The position numbers and the translations under genes were made by a program. The notes under the pieces are model-generated. The model was not told where the DNA came from. It was given only the letters and a program-made list of their open reading frames with translations, and did not search any database. From the NCBI RefSeq assembly GCF_030269645.1, contig NZ_BSTR01000002.1, forward strand, positions 124,001 through 188,000: a stretch of DNA of 64,000 nt. The letters are read 5' to 3'. Each line of letters begins with the position of its first letter. The first letter of the stretch is position 1. Shown one piece after another: positions 54,690 through 64,000 of this stretch. The stretch is from Actinokineospora sp. NBRC 105648 (GTDB taxonomy: Bacteria > Actinomycetota > Actinomycetes > Mycobacteriales > Pseudonocardiaceae).

Positions 54690-56691
54690 TCCCGGGCAGG
54701 CCGAGGGTCTTGCGGTACTGCCACAGCTCGTCCGAGGCGACCTGCCAATCCAGGCCCAACCGCCGCCGCGCACCGGCCAGGAACGCCACCTGCCCGGGCT
54801 CCACCGCGGCGGCGTTGTCGGTGTCGAAGACCTGCAGGGTCGTGGCGCAGAGCACCAGGAAGGCCGACGCCTGGCCGCTCACCCGCTCCAGCTCGCCGGA
54901 GGACCGCAGGACCACCTCGCGGGACGCCTCGGCCATCGCGGCCGGGTCCTGGTGCGCGGCGGCCTCTTCGAGCTCCTTGACGAACAGGAACACCGAGTCG
55001 CGCTCGGTGGCCCGGGCGGCGTCCGTGAACGCGGCGATCTTGCGGGCAAGGTCCGCGTGCACCAGCCGCCGCGCCACTTCGGCGATGTCGGGCTGGTACC
55101 GGTCCGCGCTCACGTCGAGCATCTCGATCGCGCACCGGCGCAGCTCGCGGGGGACCCCACCGGAGAGGCAGTGGCACAGGGCCACGAACTCGCGGGAGAG
55201 CCCCGGCAGGCGCCGCTCCAACCACTGCGCGGTCTCCGCGTGGGTGAACGGCTCCAGCACCAGCATCTCGGAGAACGCGCTGTCGAAGGCGTCCCGGACC
55301 GCGATGCCCCGCCGCTCGAAGCTGCTGATCGCCTCATCGGAGACCGACACCACGAACAGGCAGCCGGGCACCCCGAAGATCCCCTTGATGTCGTTGACGA
55401 ACTCGTGCGCCTTCTCCGGCTGCCCGATCTTGTCCAGCTCGTCGATCGCCACCACCAGCCGGTCGCACCGGCCTGCCGCGCGCAGCACCGCGGCGGCGCG
55501 ACCGGCGAAGCGCCGGAACTCCTCGACGATCTCGGGGTGGGTCAGCGGCTGCTCGGCCCGCTGCGCCTGCTTGGTGCGGCCGACCTCGCCACCGCCCGGG
55601 GTGCTGATCTTGCCGGACCAGCCGGTGGTGTGGGTCTGCAGGAAGCGGACGCGGTCGAGCTGGTCGACGGCGTAGGCGCGCAGCACCGGCAGGTCGCGGT
55701 CGGCGCCGGTGAGCGATGGGGGCACCGCGCGCCGCACCGCCCGCAGGAGTCCGCACCCGCCCCGCCAGAGGAACCCCAGGACCTCCAGCGCCAGCAGTCC
55801 GGCGAACACCACCGCGAAGTACGCGCCGACGGACATGGCGCGGTTGGCCTCCCAGACCTGCTTGGCCAGATCCAGTGCGGTCGCGGGCACCGAGGTCCTG
55901 GCGACCAGGGCCGTGGTCAGCACCGTGGCCGCCAGTCCGGTGAGGATGACCCCGATGTGCAAGGCCCACCACCGAGTGCGGGCCCGTCGCCGCTGGGCCC
56001 GCTCGGTGCGCACGTACGGGTCGACCACGGTGTCGGGGTGGCCGCTCGGGTCATCGATCTCGTGGATCACCTTGCGGCACAGCAGCGCGTAGAGGTGCAG
56101 GATGAAGTCGCGGGCGTCGTAGCGCGCGGGCGCGGAGGCGACCACGGTCAGCGGAGGTCGCTCGGAGACGGTCAGCTCGCCGCCCAGCAGCGCCCGCAGC
56201 AGGGTCGACTTGCCCGCGCCGCGCCTGCCCGCCAGGGCGACCGCGCCACCGGCGTCCGAACGGGACAGGATGCGCAGCAGCGTCCGCACGGCGTCGGTCT
56301 CCACCAGGCTGGTGTCGTCGCCGTCATCGGCGTACAGCTCGGCCGTCGGGGTCGCGCCGAGGGTGCCGCAGGCGAGCGGGACCCGTTGCGCCCGCGCGTA
56401 CCGGCGGATCGCGGGGAGCACCGCGGTGATGATCAGGCGCTCCTCGTGCTCGCCCAAGCCCTGGACCGGCGGTGCGCCGGCTTTCACACTGTTCCGCCGC
56501 ACCGCGTCGTGGGCGGCGCGCACCTTTGCCAGCAGCACCGCGTCGTCCGACAGCGCTTCGACCACGTCCACCGGCGACACACCGGTCTCACCCAGCACCT
56601 GGACCGCCGGTGGCCGGTGCGCTGCCCGCCGCACGAGTCCGGGCAGCAGCGCACGGGCCACGGCCCAGTCGTCGGTGGTGGGCTGGTCCAC
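54682..56691 (-). CDS. KAP-like P-loop NTPase with two membrane segments
   Basis: 669 aa from GTG 56691. Walker A LAGRRGAGKSTLLRALLG at about residues 154-171, two membrane spans at about 246-266 and 290-312, and Walker B LVVAIDELDKIG further on. Membrane segments inserted between Walker A and B are the hallmark of the KAP family. An N-terminal helical region (residues 1-115) is unassigned. Some KAP and related STAND NTPases act in phage defence; no effector gene is adjacent, so the role is open. Confidence 0.82.
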   Translation of the reverse strand: MDQPTTDDWAVARALLPGLVRRAAHRPPAVQVLGETGVSPVDVVEALSDDAVLLAKVRAAHDAVRRNSVKAGAPPVQGLGEHEERLIITAVLPAIRRYARAQRVPLACGTLGATPTAELYADDGDDTSLVETDAVRTLLRILSRSDAGGAVALAGRRGAGKSTLLRALLGGELTVSERPPLTVVASAPARYDARDFILHLYALLCRKVIHEIDDPSGHPDTVVDPYVRTERAQRRRARTRWWALHIGVILTGLAATVLTTALVARTSVPATALDLAKQVWEANRAMSVGAYFAVVFAGLLALEVLGFLWRGGCGLLRAVRRAVPPSLTGADRDLPVLRAYAVDQLDRVRFLQTHTTGWSGKISTPGGGEVGRTKQAQRAEQPLTHPEIVEEFRRFAGRAAAVLRAAGRCDRLVVAIDELDKIGQPEKAHEFVNDIKGIFGVPGCLFVVSVSDEAISSFERRGIAVRDAFDSAFSEMLVLEPFTHAETAQWLERRLPGLSREFVALCHCLSGGVPRELRRCAIEMLDVSADRYQPDIAEVARRLVHADLARKIAAFTDAARATERDSVFLFVKELEEAAAHQDPAAMAEASREVVLRSSGELERVSGQASAFLVLCATTLQVFDTDNAAAVEPGQVAFLAGARRRLGLDWQVASDELWQYRKTLGLPGTG

Positions 56692-56737
56692 GTCCGCCCC
56701 CTGCTCGCTCGGTCGGTCGGTGATCGACTCTAGCGGC

Positions 56738-57508
56738 TCAGCCGAACACGCTCTGCCCGATCAGCACGAGCGCGCTCAGCGCCGCCACCACCAGCACGCC
56801 GACCCGGACCCGGCCGCCGTGCAGGAACCGCCGCAGCGGCCCGGACACCAGGAAGCCGACCACCATGAACGGGACCAGCACCGCCGCCGCGACGAGGTGC
56901 TCGGTGTGCACCCGGCCCGCGGCCCAGAGCGTGACCACCGAGGAGACCGACGCCAGCAGGAAGTACGCGCCCAGCGTGCCCCGCACCGTCGGACCGGACT
57001 GGTGCTGGTAGAGCAGGGCGATCGGCGGCCCGCCGATCGACGACACCGTCCCGAAGGTGCCCGAGGCGATGCCCGCGACCACCAGCGCGGGCCGGGTCGG
57101 CGACGGGTGCCAGGTGACCAGCGACAGCGCGACGCACACCAGCACCGAGACGCCGATCACCACGTTGGACGCGCTCACCGCCACGGTCGCCAGCACCGCC
57201 AGGCCGAGCACGTTGCCCGGCAGGCGCCCCAGCATCGCCCACCCGACGCCGCCCCAGTCCACCGAGCCGCGCTCGCGCAGGGTGGACATGGCGGCCTGCG
57301 CGCACGCCACCACGAGCACTGGGACCGGGACCAGCGCCGGGTCGAGCAGGGCGAGCAGCGGGCCCGCGATGATGTTGAGGCCGTAGCCGATCGCGCCCTG
57401 GACCACCGAACCCACCAGGACGATCAGCCCCGCGACCACCAGCACCGTGCTCACGACGCGGAGCGGGGGCCGCCCGAGACCGGACGACCCCCGCTCCACC
57501 GACAGCAC
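56738..57508 (-). CDS. TauE/SafE-family permease
   Basis: 256 aa from GTG 57508, one base after the aconitase stop; GTG 57454 (VSTVLVVAG) is the alternative. Two four-helix halves, each with the TauE/SafE signature GAIGYGLNIIAGPLL and GTVSSIGGPPIALLY. Family members export sulfite or organic anions. Coupled to acn by position only. Confidence 0.88.
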   Translation of the reverse strand: MLSVERGSSGLGRPPLRVVSTVLVVAGLIVLVGSVVQGAIGYGLNIIAGPLLALLDPALVPVPVLVVACAQAAMSTLRERGSVDWGGVGWAMLGRLPGNVLGLAVLATVAVSASNVVIGVSVLVCVALSLVTWHPSPTRPALVVAGIASGTFGTVSSIGGPPIALLYQHQSGPTVRGTLGAYFLLASVSSVVTLWAAGRVHTEHLVAAAVLVPFMVVGFLVSGPLRRFLHGGRVRVGVLVVAALSALVLIGQSVFG

Positions 57509-57509
57509 A

Positions 57510-60332
<2,823 letters not shown>

Positions 60333-60421
60333 GTCCAACTCCAGTGGCGGCGCAAGTCAGTTACTCGACGGTGAGTCTCGCGCACCCCGCTGGGAAGCGC
60401 GTCGACGGCCTCACCCGGTTA

Positions 60422-60450
60422 ACAGTACGCTTGTCCTATATAGCTCTCAA
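60422..60450 (-). promoter_or_regulatory. Promoter of acn
   Basis: On the minus strand TTGAGA (60450-60445), 17-bp spacer, TACTGT (60427-60422), about 90 bp before the acn start. The AcnR-like site overlaps the -10 box and spacer. Confidence 0.6.
60423..60438 (-). promoter_or_regulatory. AcnR-type operator in the acn promoter
   Basis: TAGGACAAGCGTACTG on the minus strand against the consensus CAGNACnnncGTACTG: one mismatch at the first base. It would block RNA polymerase at the -10 box. Confidence 0.65.
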
Positions 60451-60576
60451 GGGGGCGCGCCGAGGAAGACCGTGTGATCCAGCACGCCTCGACCCGCGCG
60501 CCCGCCGGCCGCGCCCCTCTCGGTCCTCAGCCCCCAGCCCTCGGTCCAGGCCAGGGCGGTTTGGGGTTCGCCAACG

Positions 60577-60610
60577 CCGAACGGCCCGCCGGTGAGGGCG
60601 GGCCGTTCGG
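60577..60610 (-). terminator. Terminator after the Q/P-rich membrane protein gene
   Basis: 14-bp stem CCGAACGGCCCGCC / GGCGGGCCGTTCGG, 6-nt loop, lying between that gene and the acn promoter. Confidence 0.65.
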
Positions 60611-60642
60611 AGGTACTGCGCGTGCCACGAGATCCGCGACCC

Positions 60643-60703
60643 GTTAATTGTTGGACAATCCTACGTGTGAACAATCCGATTGTTGAACAATTGGATTGTT
60701 CAC
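60643..60703. promoter_or_regulatory. Cluster of ATTGTT/AACAAT inverted repeats
   Basis: 60667-60703 is a 37-bp near-palindrome: outer arms GTGAACAATCC and GGATTGTTCAC, inner ATTGTT-G-AACAAT, only one pair mismatched. A further AATTGTTGGACAATCC lies just before it. AT-rich symmetric sites like this are unusual here and look like a multi-site operator of GntR type. Confidence 0.5.
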
Positions 60704-60716
60704 CGATCGTCGGTCA

Positions 60717-62204
60717 CTACTTCGACATCTTCAGCAGCGCGATGATGTCGTCGGGCTGCAGGCTCTGCAGCGCGGTGATCTCCAGCTCGGTGACCGACCT
60801 GATCGGGCTCACGTACCACTTGCCGTCGACCTTGGTGGTGACCACGCCGGTGTTGGCCATCATGCCCTTGACCAGGTTGGTCAGCGCCTGCTTGGCCCCC
60901 GAGCTCATCCGCTTGCCGCCGAACTCGCTCGCCAGGTCGTCGGCGCAGAACTTCTTGGTCTCGCCCTCGGACTCGGCGGCGTAGCACTCACCGTCCTTGG
61001 TGATCTTGCCGCGCTGCCCGTCCGCCTCGACCTCGACCTCCTTGAGCAGCACCTTCGTGCCGCCCTCGACGTCCTGCGTCTCGGTCTTCAGGCTCAGGAT
61101 CTTCGCCCCGCTCGGCTTCTGCCTGCCCAGCTGGTCGACCAGCACCGGGCCCACGTCGTGCAGCACGGCCATCTCGTCCGGCGGCAGCAGCTCGATCACC
61201 CGGGACAGGTCCGCGTCCAGCGCGGCGTCGGCCAGGCCGCGCACCGCGTCGCCGGGGGAGGAGGCGCCCTTGGCGGCGATGGACTGGCGCGGCCACTCCT
61301 GCTTCGCGTCGGCCAGGGCGTAGTCGGCGATCGTGTAGAACAGGCTCGGGTACCACTCGCTGTCGACCTTCACGGTCGCGATGCGGATGGGCTTGCCCTT
61401 GTTCTCGTCCTTGATGAAGTCCGCGACGTCGATCGTCTTGGTCTCGGCCTTGCTCTCGCCCATGCCGCGCGGGAACGCCGCGTCCATGAACTCCTTGGTG
61501 AAGGGCAGCTTGCTCGCGTCCGAGCTGAGCGTGACCTTGCCGCCGACCAGCTTGGTGATGGTCAGGTGGTCGTTGACCTTCTCCGCGGCGCTCTCGTCGA
61601 AGGCGAGGTTCTCGGTCTTGAGCTCGAAGCCCTCGACCTTGTTCGCGTCGATCCCGGACTTGTAGACCTTGAGCCGCTGCAGCTCGGTCGTGGTCTGGGT
61701 GTTCAGCGTGGTCATCAGGTCGCGCTCGGCCGGGGCCAGCCCGGTGAGCAGACCGGCCACGTCACCCTGCCCGATGGCGTTGACCAGGCTGGTCGCCGCG
61801 GCGGTGGGGTTCTCCGCGCCCGCCGGGGCGGAGCCGCGGTTGAGCGCCCACACGGTGACGCCCGCGCCCGCGGCCACCGCGAGCACCGCGACGACGGAGC
61901 CGATGACCAGGCCCTTGCGCTTCTTCGAGGGCTGCTGCTCCGGCGGCACCGGGAACCCGTACGCCTGCTGCCCGCCGTAGGGCTGCTGCGGGAACTGCTG
62001 CTGCGGCTGCTCGGCGCCCCACTGCTGGGTCGGCTGGTAGCCCTGAGCGGGCTGCGGGCCGGTCTGCGGGTAACCCTGAGCGGGCTGCTGACCGGTCTGC
62101 GGGTACCCCTGCTGCGGGTAGCCCTGGCCGCTACCCGGCCCACCTTGCTGTTGGTACGGGTCGTTCGGCTGCCACTGGCCGCCGCCTCCGGGTGGATAGG
62201 TCAC
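60717..62204 (-). CDS. Membrane-anchored protein with Q/P/G-rich cytoplasmic N-terminus
   Basis: 495 aa from GTG 62204 with GGAGGGGAACC upstream, overlapping the previous stop (GTGA). Residues 1-95 are repeats of YPQTGQQPAQG type, then a basic KKRKG stop-transfer and one membrane helix (LVIGSVVAVLAVAAGAGVTVWAL), then an extracytoplasmic part with two similar halves (VDSEWYPSLFYTIADYAL; VDGKWYVSPIRSVTELEI). No enzyme motif. Similar modular proteins are often substrates of cell-wall or kinase pathways. Function unknown. Confidence 0.78.
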   Translation of the reverse strand: MTYPPGGGGQWQPNDPYQQQGGPGSGQGYPQQGYPQTGQQPAQGYPQTGPQPAQGYQPTQQWGAEQPQQQFPQQPYGGQQAYGFPVPPEQQPSKKRKGLVIGSVVAVLAVAAGAGVTVWALNRGSAPAGAENPTAAATSLVNAIGQGDVAGLLTGLAPAERDLMTTLNTQTTTELQRLKVYKSGIDANKVEGFELKTENLAFDESAAEKVNDHLTITKLVGGKVTLSSDASKLPFTKEFMDAAFPRGMGESKAETKTIDVADFIKDENKGKPIRIATVKVDSEWYPSLFYTIADYALADAKQEWPRQSIAAKGASSPGDAVRGLADAALDADLSRVIELLPPDEMAVLHDVGPVLVDQLGRQKPSGAKILSLKTETQDVEGGTKVLLKEVEVEADGQRGKITKDGECYAAESEGETKKFCADDLASEFGGKRMSSGAKQALTNLVKGMMANTGVVTTKVDGKWYVSPIRSVTELEITALQSLQPDDIIALLKMSK

Positions 62205-62677
62205 GGTTCCCCTCCTGCGATCCTGCTTGCGCTCCTGCGCCCGCTCACGACGATGCCGACCGCGCCCAGCACGGCCAGCACGGAGCCGATGAGCGTGGTC
62301 GTCGGTCCGGCCGCCGCGATGCCGAGCGGGCTGTCCCCGCCTCCGCCTTCGACGGTCGCACCACCGGAAACGGTTCCGCTGATTATCGCTGTGACCACGC
62401 TGATCGTTGCCGAAACCCGGCGAAAACCCAGCGCGTACGCCACGACGCTCAGCGTCACCAGCGGGATGACCCCGAACCACGCGTAGAGCAGCAGCTCGAG
62501 CACGTCGCCGTCGAGGAAGCCGAGCGAGGTGATCACCCCGATCACCTCGAAGCTGTCCCGCAGCACCGTCCCGGACCGCAACCACGGCAGGAACATCCCG
62601 ACGACCACGAGCACCAGGCCCACCGCCGTGCAGGCGGCGGGCAGCGCCACGCGCAGCCAGGGGTTCCTTACGGACAC
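62201..62677 (-). CDS. Four-pass membrane protein, unknown
   Basis: 158 aa from GTG 62677 (VSVRNPWLRVALP). Hydrophobic segments at about residues 12-30, 50-75, 78-98 and 125-148, with a Gly-rich loop (EGGGGDSP) before the last. No family recognised. Coupled to the next gene by a GTGA overlap, so the two products probably act together in the membrane. Divergent from the RipA-type gene. Confidence 0.7.
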   Translation of the reverse strand: MSVRNPWLRVALPAACTAVGLVLVVVGMFLPWLRSGTVLRDSFEVIGVITSLGFLDGDVLELLLYAWFGVIPLVTLSVVAYALGFRRVSATISVVTAIISGTVSGGATVEGGGGDSPLGIAAAGPTTTLIGSVLAVLGAVGIVVSGRRSASRIAGGEP

Positions 62678-62892
62678 GCCGCCAATGCTCGCAGTCCGGC
62701 ACTGAGACCGGTACACCCACCCTCGTCCGGGTGACCTTCACTGTCCTCTTTCGACACCTCGGTGCACGCTGAGTTGCACCCGGTGTTTAAGTTGTCCAAG
62801 TTTCTGCTGGTACGACTGGTCTGGAAGTGTCCCAAGTGGCACAGTCGAGGCGAACCGGACACGGGGCGGTCCGGACGAGGGAGGTGTGTGCG

Positions 62893-64000
62893 GTGAGCGC
62901 ACGTCGAGGTTTGTCGCTAGCCGTCGTGGCCACCACGCTCGCGCTCGTCTCGGTGCTGGGGGCCACCACCGTCGCCGCCGCCGTACCGCCACCACCGCCC
63001 AATCCCAGTGACGCCGACCTGTCCAAGAGCCGCGCCGCGGCCGACGAGAAGGCGGGTCAGGTCGGGAAGCTGACCAACCAGCTCGCCGAGGCCGAGTCCA
63101 AGCTGATGACCCTGCAGGCCGAGGTCGAGGCCAAGATGGAGGACGCCAACAAGGCCCTCGTGGACCTGCGCACCGCCCAGGGCGTCGCCGACCGGGCCCG
63201 GGCCGACGCCGACGCCGCCCGGCACGAGTCCGACGGCGCGGGCAAGTCCGTCGACGACGCGCGCGGCAGGCTCGACGAGTTCGCCGCGGGCAGCTTCAAG
63301 CAGGGCACCACCGTCGGCTCGGTGTCGGCCTACCTGGGCGCGAAGAGCCCGGAGGACCTGCTGGCCAGGGCGCAGCTGCTCAACGCGGTCAGCGGCAGCG
63401 AGCTCGACGCCATGGAGAGCATGGAACGGGCCCGCACGCAGAAGGCCAACGCCGACTCCCGCGCCCGCGCCGCCCTGGACGTGGCCACCAAGCGGCAGGC
63501 CGAGGCCGAGGAGGCCAAGCGCACCGCCGACGCGGCCACCACCACCGCCCAGCAGGCCCAGCGCGACCAGGTCGCCCAGTCCGAGCAGCTGGAGGCCTCG
63601 CGCGCGGACTACGAGCGCCAGCTCGAACAGGCCCAGGCCGCCGTCGGCGGCCTGGAGAACCAGCGCGAGCGCTACCAGAACTGGCTGGCGGCCAAGCAGC
63701 GCGAGGACGAGGAGAACGCCCGTCGCGCCGCCGCCGCCCAGGCCGCGGCGAACAACAACAACACCGGTGGCGGTCCGGTGGCCAGGCCGCCCGCGGGCCG
63801 TCCGGCGGCGGGCCGGGCGCAGGCGGTGATCAACCGGGCGCTCTCCCAGCTCGGCGTGCAGTACGCCTGGGGCGGCGGCAACGGCAGCGGGCCCACCCGC
63901 GGCATCCGCGACGGCGGGGTCGCCGACAGCTTCGGCGACTACCAGAAGGTCGGCTTCGACTGCTCCGGGTTGATGATCTACGCCTTCGCCGCCGCCGGGG
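62893..64000 (+). CDS. RipA-type NlpC/P60 peptidoglycan endopeptidase (5' part, runs off the window)
   Basis: 369 codons seen, GTG 62893 with GGGAGGT upstream. Signal peptide (LSLAVVATTLALVSVLGATTVAAA), a long Ala/Glu-rich coiled coil (residues 40-285), a Pro/Gly linker, and the start of an NlpC/P60 domain: LGVQYAWGGG and the catalytic Cys in VGFDCSGLMIYAF at about residue 357. Coiled coil plus NlpC/P60 matches RipA, which cuts D-Glu-mDAP cross-links at cell division. ripA follows acn in mycobacteria as well. Confidence 0.92.
   Translation, partial: MSARRGLSLAVVATTLALVSVLGATTVAAAVPPPPPNPSDADLSKSRAAADEKAGQVGKLTNQLAEAESKLMTLQAEVEAKMEDANKALVDLRTAQGVADRARADADAARHESDGAGKSVDDARGRLDEFAAGSFKQGTTVGSVSAYLGAKSPEDLLARAQLLNAVSGSELDAMESMERARTQKANADSRARAALDVATKRQAEAEEAKRTADAATTTAQQAQRDQVAQSEQLEASRADYERQLEQAQAAVGGLENQRERYQNWLAAKQREDEENARRAAAAQAAANNNNTGGGPVARPPAGRPAAGRAQAVINRALSQLGVQYAWGGGNGSGPTRGIRDGGVADSFGDYQKVGFDCSGLMIYAFAAAG

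Overview
The window is high-GC, gene-dense actinobacterial chromosome with GTG and TTG starts and many ATGA/GTGA stop-start overlaps. Gene content and order point to Mycobacteriales/Pseudonocardiales, most likely a Pseudonocardiaceae genome (Actinokineospora, Saccharothrix or Lentzea type). Support includes an acnR-like regulator with acn and a ripA-type NlpC/P60 gene, a pgsA2-like/gcvH/garA/ftsR/DUF151/merR/gcvP run in the order known from Mycobacterium tuberculosis, an egtABCD operon, and CoaE fused to a GrpB domain. The family call is inference. There is no transposase, phage gene, rRNA or CRISPR, and I found no convincing tRNA.

Layout. 1-2.3 kb: a YhgE/Pip membrane protein and a degenerate ABC-type ATPase behind a TetR-like operator. 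2.3-12.8 kb: acetyltransferase and methyltransferase, rpsA, coaE, two DUF402 genes, a DUF5685 protein with a cysteine-rich tail, uvrB. Two long non-coding islands (5.97-6.88 kb and 12.85-13.79 kb) hold three copies of a long-hairpin element. 13.8-15.0 kb: divergent azoreductase and MarR regulator. 15.1-21.4 kb: a five-gene overlapping operon on the minus strand with a MoxR-type AAA ATPase, a 314-aa unknown, an HExxH plus VWA protein, a 172-aa unknown and a PaaK-like adenylate-forming enzyme. 21.6-29.8 kb: ricin-type lectin, MFS/ArsR pair, crotonase, acyl-CoA synthetase, FAD-linked oxidase and DJ-1/PfpI protein. 30.2-38.9 kb: phosphatidyltransferase, glycine cleavage H, GarA, FtsR, DUF151 nuclease, MerR, then a tandem glycine riboswitch in front of gcvP, and an aldo/keto reductase. 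39.1-45.6 kb: a decayed NBR1-Ig fragment, RNase HI, a SecDF-head lipoprotein, a VWA lipoprotein-like gene, a predicted DNA glycosylase and two CBS/CNNM membrane proteins. 45.9-48.3 kb: a frameshifted mycothiol-dependent-isomerase-type gene, an MFS exporter and an AcnR-like TetR. 48.5-52.9 kb: ergothioneine operon egtABCD. 53-64 kb: secreted tripeptidyl-peptidase-type hydrolase, KAP-like NTPase, TauE/SafE permease, aconitase, two membrane proteins and the start of a RipA-type peptidoglycan hydrolase.

How parts fit together. GarA (2-oxoglutarate/glutamate control), glycine cleavage and aconitase form a central-metabolism theme. The acn promoter carries a near-consensus AcnR box, and an AcnR-like gene lies 12 kb away. 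Glycine cleavage is split: gcvH travels with garA, while gcvP has its own riboswitch. The most novel material is (i) the hairpin-element family at 6.3, 13.2 and 13.5 kb, where arm sequences differ between copies but pairing is kept with G-U pairs on one strand, and (ii) the MoxR/HExxH-VWA/adenylating-enzyme operon, which looks like an NTP-dependent chaperone or conflict-type module with no function I can name.
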